Under the pieces are notes generated by a model. It did not search any database. It was not told where the DNA came from and saw nothing but the letters and a program-made list of their open reading frames with translations. Both the position numbers and the translations under genes were made by a program. Positions 5,019-9,208 of a stretch of DNA of 9,208 bases are shown one piece after another (positions within the stretch are counted from its first letter, which is position 1; the number at the start of each line of letters is the position of its first letter). This DNA is from Truepera sp. (GTDB taxonomy: Bacteria; Deinococcota; Deinococci; Deinococcales; Trueperaceae): the NCBI GenBank assembly GCA_018333775.1, contig JAGXSO010000149.1, positions 1-9,208 on the forward strand. The letters run 5' to 3'.

Positions 5019-6314
5019 CTACCGCGCAGCCAGGTCGTGCAGCACCGTGCGTAGGGCCGCCGGGTCAGCCTCAAGCGGGGTGACGCTGACAGGCTGCTGC
5101 CAGAGTTGCGCAAGTGCAGGATCGGGGGGCGCTGTGAGTCCGAGCGTCCGCTGCACTACCTCCGGGAACTTAGCGGGATGAGCGGTCGCCAGCAGCACGG
5201 TGGGAGTTAAGTCGCCGCTCTCCTGGCGGTAGCGCTCGATAGCCTCCAAGCCGACGCTGGTGTGGGGGCAGAGCAAGTAGCCAAAGCGCTGGTAGCACCA
5301 GCGCAGGCGCGTCAGCATGGTCTGATCGTGGACGCTGGTGGCCCAGATGCGACTAGGCAGGTCGCTCTGGAGCTGATAGAGTCGCTCGAAGTTGCTGGGC
5401 GCGCCGACGTCCATGGCGTTAGAGAGCGTGGCAATGGTCGGCACAAAGGCAAAAGGCTCGGCCAGGCCGCGCAAGAACTTGGGAAAGTAATCATTAGCGT
5501 TATGCGCGGCAATAAAGCGCTGGACCGGCAGCCCCATCAACTGGGCCAGCACGCCGCCGGTCAGGTTGCCGAGATTACCGGAGGGGACGCAGAAGATTAT
5601 CGGATCGGCAAAGTGTCTGGCTGCCCACAGGTAGTAGAGCGACTGCGGCAACAGCCGCCCGATATTGATCGAGTTGGCTGAGCTTAGCGGCAGATCGGCT
5701 AGTGCCGTATCCACGAAGGCGGCTTTGACCAGCTCTTGGCAATCGTCAAATGTCCCGGCGACCTTAAAGGCATGTACACCGGGGCGGGCCACGATTAACT
5801 GCCGCTCCTGCACCGGGCTGACCAGGCCTTGGGGATAGATGATGACCACAGTGATGTTCGGCTGCCCCGCGAAGCCGTCGGCCACGGCGCTGCCGGTATC
5901 GCCCGAGGTGGCGACCAGGACGATGCGGCGCTCGCCCCGCTGGGTCAAAAAGTGCCCCATCAGGCGGGCCATCAGGCGCGCCCCAAAATCCTTGAACGAC
6001 AGCGTGGGGCCGTGGAACAGCTCGAGCACCCACAGGTCATCGCCCAGCGGCACTAGCGGCACCGGGAAGTCAAGCGCCGCAGTAACGGTTGCTCTTAGCA
6101 CCGCCTCGGGCACCTCGCCGCCAAGCCAGCGCGACAGCACCGCGGTGCCTAGTTCGGCCAGCGACGGCGCAGCGCGCCAGTTTTCAGGTAGTGCCGGGAT
6201 GGCGGTGGGCAGATAGAGCCCGCCGTCGGGGGCTAAGCCCGCCAGTAGCGCCGCCTCGAACGACACCGGGTCGGCGGCCCGATTGCGGCTGCTGACATAG
6301 CGGGGGTAGCTCAC
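5019..6314 (-). CDS. thrC: Threonine synthase
   Basis: A pyridoxal-phosphate enzyme that converts O-phospho-L-homoserine to threonine and phosphate in the cytoplasm. The 431-residue product belongs to the longer E. coli/yeast-like class. After an N-terminal SRN and DGGLYLP (30-36) it has LFHGPTLSFKDFGA (99-112), in which Lys108 binds PLP, then TSGDTGSA (136-143), SSANSINIGRLLPQ (211-224) and the phosphate-binding PSGNLGN (244-250). Length is complete for this class. The GTG start at 6314 overlaps the hom stop in GTGA, which implies translational coupling and coordinated supply of homoserine-derived substrate. Homoserine kinase, needed between the two enzymes, is not found here and must lie elsewhere. 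Confidence 0.96.
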   Translation of the reverse strand: MSYPRYVSSRNRAADPVSFEAALLAGLAPDGGLYLPTAIPALPENWRAAPSLAELGTAVLSRWLGGEVPEAVLRATVTAALDFPVPLVPLGDDLWVLELFHGPTLSFKDFGARLMARLMGHFLTQRGERRIVLVATSGDTGSAVADGFAGQPNITVVIIYPQGLVSPVQERQLIVARPGVHAFKVAGTFDDCQELVKAAFVDTALADLPLSSANSINIGRLLPQSLYYLWAARHFADPIIFCVPSGNLGNLTGGVLAQLMGLPVQRFIAAHNANDYFPKFLRGLAEPFAFVPTIATLSNAMDVGAPSNFERLYQLQSDLPSRIWATSVHDQTMLTRLRWCYQRFGYLLCPHTSVGLEAIERYRQESGDLTPTVLLATAHPAKFPEVVQRTLGLTAPPDPALAQLWQQPVSVTPLEADPAALRTVLHDLAAR

Positions 6315-7303
6315 AATACCTCGAACGGCGGCTTGGTGGGTGGCTCGTCAGGGACTGGAGCCGCTCGGCGTAGCGGGGTCGGGCCGGGCTGTTCGGCTGC
6401 CGCTGCGATGATATCGGCCAGCACCGCGCTGGCGGTAGGGTTGGCACCGGCTCCAGCCCCGGCGATAAAGACCTCGCCTACCGCGTCACCCTTAAAGAGC
6501 AAGCCGTTGCGGGCGCTAGTTACACCGGCCAAAGGGTGCGCCAGCGGCAGCGCTAGCGGCCGTACCGCCGCTCGCCAGGCGCCGCGCTCGGGCCAGACGC
6601 TGCCTACTAGACGCACCCGCTTCCCCTCGGCTAGCGCGCTCTGCACCGCCTTGGGGCTCAAGTGGGTAATGCCGCGGGTAGCAGTTTTGACGCTCTCCCA
6701 GCTTATGGCCGGATCGAAGGTCAGCCGCGCCAGGATAGTAAGTTTGTGCGCCGCATCGAAGCCCTCCACATCCAGGGTGGGGTCGGCCTCGGCGTAGCCC
6801 AAGCGCTGCGCTTCGGCCAGCGCCTCGGCATAGCCCACACCCGCTTCAAGCCGCCCCAGGATGTAGGCGCAGGTACCGTTTAAGGTGGCGTGTAGTTCAA
6901 GCGGCTGCGAGCCGCGCAGCGCGCCGGTCAGCGGCCCGATCACCGGCGTGCCGGCCATCACCGCAGCTTCACAATAGAGGCGGCCTTGCGCCAGATACGG
7001 CGCAAACTCGTCCCAACGCTCGGCTAGCGCGGCCTTATTGGCGGTCACTACGCGCTTCCCGGCGGCCAGTGAGCGCAGCATCAGCTCGCCGGCCAGGGTG
7101 GTGCCGCCCATCACCTCGACCAGTAAATCGGTGCCAAGCAGGTCGTCTGGGTCGGTAGTGAGCTGCACGTCGACGTCCCGGGGCTTATGCGGGTCGCGCA
7201 CCAGTGCTCGTGTTACCCGCAGCTTTAGCTCAGGCCGCCGTGCGATCAAGCGTGCCAGGGCTGAGCCGACATGGCCGACTCCCAGGAGTCCGATACCCGT
7301 CAT
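6311..7303 (-). CDS. hom: Homoserine dehydrogenase, short form without an ACT domain
   Basis: It reduces aspartate semialdehyde to homoserine with NAD(P)H at the branch point to threonine, methionine and isoleucine. The 330-residue product has the Rossmann motif GLLGVGHVGS (5-14), VEVMGG (62-67), TANKAAL (87-93, with Lys90), the substrate region LNGTCAYIL (141-149), and the family signature GYAEADPTLDVEGFDAAHKL (169-188) with Asp174, Asp178 and catalytic Lys187. AGAGAGANPTASAV (281-294) closes the catalytic fold. It ends soon after, with a proline-rich tail instead of the C-terminal ACT domain of about 90 residues that gives threonine feedback inhibition in many homologues. It probably lacks that allosteric control. 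It is first in the hom-thrC operon and starts at ATG 7303. Confidence 0.95.
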   Translation of the reverse strand: MTGIGLLGVGHVGSALARLIARRPELKLRVTRALVRDPHKPRDVDVQLTTDPDDLLGTDLLVEVMGGTTLAGELMLRSLAAGKRVVTANKAALAERWDEFAPYLAQGRLYCEAAVMAGTPVIGPLTGALRGSQPLELHATLNGTCAYILGRLEAGVGYAEALAEAQRLGYAEADPTLDVEGFDAAHKLTILARLTFDPAISWESVKTATRGITHLSPKAVQSALAEGKRVRLVGSVWPERGAWRAAVRPLALPLAHPLAGVTSARNGLLFKGDAVGEVFIAGAGAGANPTASAVLADIIAAAAEQPGPTPLRRAAPVPDEPPTKPPFEVL

Positions 7304-7310
7304 GCTGCGA

Positions 7311-7319
7311 AGGATACCA
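7311..7319 (-). promoter_or_regulatory. Extended -10 promoter of hom, leaderless geometry
   Basis: Read on the minus strand, TGGTATCCT is an extended -10 element (TGn plus TATCCT) that ends only 7 bases before the hom ATG at 7303. Those 7 bases (TCGCAGC) contain no Shine-Dalgarno sequence. The mRNA would thus start at or next to the ATG. A clear -35 box is missing, as is common for extended -10 promoters. Confidence 0.55.
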
Positions 7320-7321
7320 CG

Positions 7322-7338
7322 CCTGCTATACTGGCAGG
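7322..7338 (+). promoter_or_regulatory. Extended -10 promoter of ychF inside a short inverted repeat
   Basis: TGCTATACT at 7324-7332 is an extended -10 element with a near-consensus hexamer, 33 bases before the ychF start. It is framed by the inverted repeat CCTGC (7322-7326) and GCAGG (7334-7338), which could be an operator or a chance pair of short arms. AGGGAG at 7355-7360, 5 bases before the ATG, is the ribosome binding site, so ychF has a normal leader, unlike hom. Confidence 0.55.
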
Positions 7339-7365
7339 TTGGCGCAGCGGGGTTAGGGAGCAGTC

Positions 7366-8451
7366 ATGTTGGGTCTTGGCATCGTGGGCTTGCCGAACGT
7401 CGGCAAGAGCACTCTTTTTAACGCTCTGGCCAGGGCGCGGGCGCTGGTCGCCAACTACCCCTTTGCCACCATAGATAAGAACGTCGGTGTGGTCGCGGTA
7501 CCAGATTCGCGCCTAGAGGTTTTGCAGCGGCTCCACCTAAAGGATGGGCGGCTGCCGCCCATAGTTCCCACCGCAGTCGGGTTTGTGGACATCGCCGGTC
7601 TGGTCAAGGGGGCGAGCCGTGGGGAAGGGCTAGGCAATCAGTTTTTGGCCCACATCCGTGAGGTCTCGGCCATTGCCCATGTGGTACGTTGTTTTGATGA
7701 CCCCAACGTGACTCATGTCTCGGGCCGAGGGGATCCGCTTTATGACATCGAAATAATCAATACCGAGCTGGCGCTGGCCGATATCGCCACCCTGGAGAAG
7801 CGGCTTGACAGGCTGCGCCGCAGCGCCAAAGCCAACAAAGAAGATGCACTCTTAGTCGAGATAAGTACGGAGCTCATGGCGGAGCTATCCCAAGGCATTC
7901 CGGCCCGCCGCAGCAGACTAAGTGTTCCGCCAGACTTCAACCTGCTTACCGCCAAGCCGGTTGTCTACGTCTGCAATGTGGCTGAGGGCGACTTGGCCAC
8001 CGGCAACCAGCATGTTGCAGCGGTACAGGCGCTGGCCCAGCACGAGGGGGCCGAGGCAGTGGTCATCTCTGCCAAGATCGAGGCCGAGCTAGCTGAGCTA
8101 GGCCCAGAAGAGGCACGCGAGTTTTTGCGCGACCTGGGGCTCTTCGAGCCGGGTTTAAGCCGCTTGATCCACGTTGGCTACCGGGTGTTGGGGTTGATCA
8201 CCTTCCTGACCGCCAGCGAGAGAGAGGTGCGAGCCTGGACCGTCCGGCGGGGGACCAAGGCGCCACAGGCCGCCGGCGTGATTCACAGCGACTTTGAGCG
8301 GGGCTTTATCCGGGCCGAGGTGATAGCTTTGGACAAGCTGGTCGAAGCCGGCGGCATGCTCCAGGCTAGGGCTAAAGGTTGGCTGCGCAGTGAGGGGAAG
8401 GAATATATTGTCGAGGACGGCGACGTGATCCACTTCCTGTTCAACGTCTAG
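7366..8451 (+). CDS. ychF: Redox-regulated ATPase/GTPase YchF (Obg/OLA1 family)
   Basis: A universally conserved ribosome-associated P-loop NTPase that, unlike most GTPases, prefers ATP; it is linked to translation quality control and oxidative stress responses. The 361-residue product is full length. Motifs: G1 GLPNVGKST (8-16), NYPFATID (30-37), G3 DIAGLV (75-80) followed by KGASRGEGLGNQFL, the diagnostic altered G4 NVAE (204-207) instead of NKxD, and SAK (235-237). A coiled-coil helical region lies at about 128-175, and the C-terminal TGS domain at about 278-361 contains RAWTVRRGTKAPQAAGVIHS and ends HFLFNV. The gene is divergent from hom, has its own promoter and ribosome binding site, and is followed by a hairpin with four T. 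Confidence 0.98.
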   Translation: MLGLGIVGLPNVGKSTLFNALARARALVANYPFATIDKNVGVVAVPDSRLEVLQRLHLKDGRLPPIVPTAVGFVDIAGLVKGASRGEGLGNQFLAHIREVSAIAHVVRCFDDPNVTHVSGRGDPLYDIEIINTELALADIATLEKRLDRLRRSAKANKEDALLVEISTELMAELSQGIPARRSRLSVPPDFNLLTAKPVVYVCNVAEGDLATGNQHVAAVQALAQHEGAEAVVISAKIEAELAELGPEEAREFLRDLGLFEPGLSRLIHVGYRVLGLITFLTASEREVRAWTVRRGTKAPQAAGVIHSDFERGFIRAEVIALDKLVEAGGMLQARAKGWLRSEGKEYIVEDGDVIHFLFNV

Positions 8452-8452
8452 G

Positions 8453-8669
8453 CTAGCGGAGCTCTAGCCGGAAGCGTCCGTCGGGGCGCTTTTAGCACCA
8501 GCTTAAGCCACAGCCGCTCGTCGCCGCGGCGGTAGCTGGCGCGGACTTCGCTCACCCCCTGGTGGTTAGATGAGGGCGCCTGCGCCAGCTCGAGCTGACC
8601 CCGCCCGGCAGAACGGTCTTCATGATGGCAGTTTAGCGCTGCGGTGGTCGCTGGGGGATGAGCGATCTC
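8453..8669 (-). pseudogene. Frameshifted 3' end of an unrecognised minus-strand gene
   Basis: On the minus strand a stop-free frame opens after TGA at 8672-8670 and reads like protein: ALNCHHEDRSAGRGQLELAQ, then SEVRASYRRGDERLWLKLVL and KAP. There the frame turns to nonsense (RRTLPARAP). If one base is removed at the AAAA run (plus-strand TTTT, 8490-8493) it continues as KRPDGRFRLELR and stops at TAG 8455-8453, a natural-looking end. No suitable start codon or ribosome binding site exists upstream. I take it to be the decayed C-terminal part of a gene that once converged on ychF. No family is recognised; a strand-like pattern (SEVRASYRRGDERLWLKLVL) suggests a beta-rich domain. Chance coding is possible because the region is GC-rich. 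Confidence 0.4.
8472..8493 (+). terminator. Rho-independent-like terminator of ychF
   Basis: AAGCGTCC pairs with GGGCGCTT around the tetraloop GTCG, an 8-pair stem with one T-G wobble, followed by TTTT at 8490-8493 (the first two T's are in the stem). It lies 20 bases after the ychF stop. A weaker stem GGCTAG/CTAGCC at 8451-8469 precedes it. The T-run is short, so efficiency is uncertain, and the same bases are part of the minus-strand gene remnant described separately. Confidence 0.55.
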
Positions 8670-8780
8670 TCATAATCACTCGACTTTGGCCATTATGAAG
8701 ACGCTGTAAAGGCAAGACAGGCATGCATGTGCCCCCTGTGACAAGATGGTTTCGAGCAAATCAACTGTCCAGGAGGGATC

Positions 8781-9000
8781 ATGCTCAGCCTGTCTCCGGC
8801 GATTATACAGTTCCTTTCAAGCTTTGCCGTCGCGTTCAGCGTGCCGACCTTCGCGAACGTCCTAGTGCTGGTGTGCGGCACTATCTTAGCACCAGGCAGA
8901 CGTACCGTCTCGGCCATACGCTGGGTGTGCTGGGGTGGACCCCTCTGTCAGGTCCACTATACGTTCTCGGCGGGTTCCGGTGGTGTTCACTCGCAGTCAG
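8781..9000 (+). mobile_element. Truncated, frameshifted IS701-like transposase gene (N-terminal part)
   Basis: An ATG at 8781 follows AGGAGG (8771-8776, 4-base spacer). The first 45 codons read [20 protein letters not shown], then [20 protein letters not shown] and RTVSA, which I recognise as the N-terminus of IS701-like DDE transposases. In intact members this is followed by ALRV-G, then YHRVLNRARWSSLAVSR. Here, after the next few codons, similarity moves to another frame (LGVLGW, then [14 protein letters not shown], ending near 9000), so at least one frameshift has occurred at about 8918-8935. No catalytic DDE residues are present. The 110 bases before the ATG hold no gene; they may include the left end of the element, but I could not define a terminal repeat. 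Confidence 0.6.
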
Positions 9001-9110
9001 GTGTTCACAAGCACGCCAGCGTCCATACCCTGCGTCACGGCTTTGCTACCCACCTGCTTGAATCGGGCTATGACATCCGCACCATTCAGCAACTTCTCGG
9101 GCGCCAGGAT
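9000..9110 (+). pseudogene. C-terminal fragment of an integron-type tyrosine recombinase
   Basis: From about 9000 the frame encodes [20 protein letters not shown], followed by [18 protein letters not shown]. This is the box II region of tyrosine recombinases, very close to IntI-like and related integrases. The HxxR pair is present (His at 9024-9026, Arg at 9033-9035), with the helix that precedes the catalytic tyrosine. Similarity stops after LLGRQDW: the expected TTMIYTHV segment with the nucleophilic tyrosine is replaced by unrelated sequence, so the fragment is dead as an enzyme. The N-terminal and most of the catalytic domain are also missing. It joins the transposase fragment in the same reading frame as its ATG at 8781. 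Confidence 0.75.
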
Positions 9111-9118
9111 TGGTATAA

Positions 9119-9208
9119 CCACCGCAGCGCCAGTTGCGACCAACCCTCGAGCTGCGCTTCGAGGGCCGCTACCTCGCTCAAGCCCACCCACGCCCCACGG
9201 AGCTTGTG
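9119..9208 (+). other. Possible third gene fragment at the window edge
   Basis: After a TAA at 9116-9118, a different frame opens and stays open to the end of the window, reading [20 protein letters not shown] and then [10 protein letters not shown]. The alternating charged/hydrophobic pattern resembles the C-terminal part of some transposases, but I cannot name a family. It begins about where the recombinase similarity ends, which would make it another piece of the mosaic. The recombinase frame is also stop-free here, so this call is weak. Confidence 0.3.

Noticed and set aside
5262..5681. Long plus-strand open frames within thrC and hom
   Set aside because: They are antisense shadows of well-supported minus-strand genes, caused by GC-rich codon structure, and show no motifs of their own.
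8968..9000. Frame 1 reading [11 protein letters not shown], resembling the start of the catalytic domain of integron integrases
   Set aside because: The same bases read in another frame as [13 protein letters not shown] continue the IS701-like transposase pattern. Only about ten residues support the integrase reading, so I count it as probably chance, though it would give a second integrase piece next to the C-terminal one.
8723..9061. 112-residue open frame across the right-end mosaic
   Set aside because: Its start has no ribosome binding site, most of it is out of frame with the transposase start at 8781, and only its middle part matches the shifted transposase; it is not a gene as such.
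1..9208. tRNA or rRNA genes, CRISPR array, riboswitch
   Set aside because: I saw no cloverleaf with a TTCRA loop, no regularly spaced repeats, and no known riboswitch core in any spacer; none of the spacers except 1106-1417 is long enough for a large structured leader.

Overview
This is a moderately GC-rich bacterial chromosomal window made of compact housekeeping genes, with accessory debris in two places. Frequent GTG starts, 1-4 base gene overlaps and -10 boxes lying directly upstream of start codons (leaderless-type promoters) suggest a member of the Deinococcota, perhaps Truepera-like. That placement is an inference, and no single marker here proves it.

Layout. (1) 1-1105, + strand: the 3' end of an unrecognised gene overlapping rsmA (KsgA, 16S rRNA dimethyltransferase). 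(2) 1106-1417: a non-coding spacer with a T/G-rich direct and inverted repeat and a promoter-like TTGACA/TATACT region. (3) 1427-3743, + strand: a PfkB-family sugar/nucleoside kinase, a small winged-helix-like protein tightly coupled to it, and a secreted S41-type peptidase. (4) 3724-4952: an accessory island. It holds an MNT nucleotidyltransferase and a HEPN protein, overlapping by ATGA. They are flanked by what look like the C-terminal stub of one large protein (perhaps a DUF1156 methylase) and the N-terminal stub of another (a DUF499-type ATPase). It reads as a phage-defence locus that lost its large genes and kept its small toxin-antitoxin-like pair. (5) 5019-7303, - strand: hom and thrC, a two-gene operon for the last steps from aspartate semialdehyde to threonine (homoserine kinase is not in the window). 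(6) 7366-8451, + strand: ychF, divergent from hom across 62 bases with promoter elements on both strands. (7) 8453-9208: a graveyard with a frameshifted minus-strand gene end, then an IS701-like transposase N-terminus joined in frame to the C-terminus of an integron-type tyrosine recombinase, whose frame stays open to the window edge.

The most interesting part is region 4, followed by the mosaic in region 7. Everything else is ordinary metabolism and translation machinery. All family names come from reading motifs; no database search was possible.
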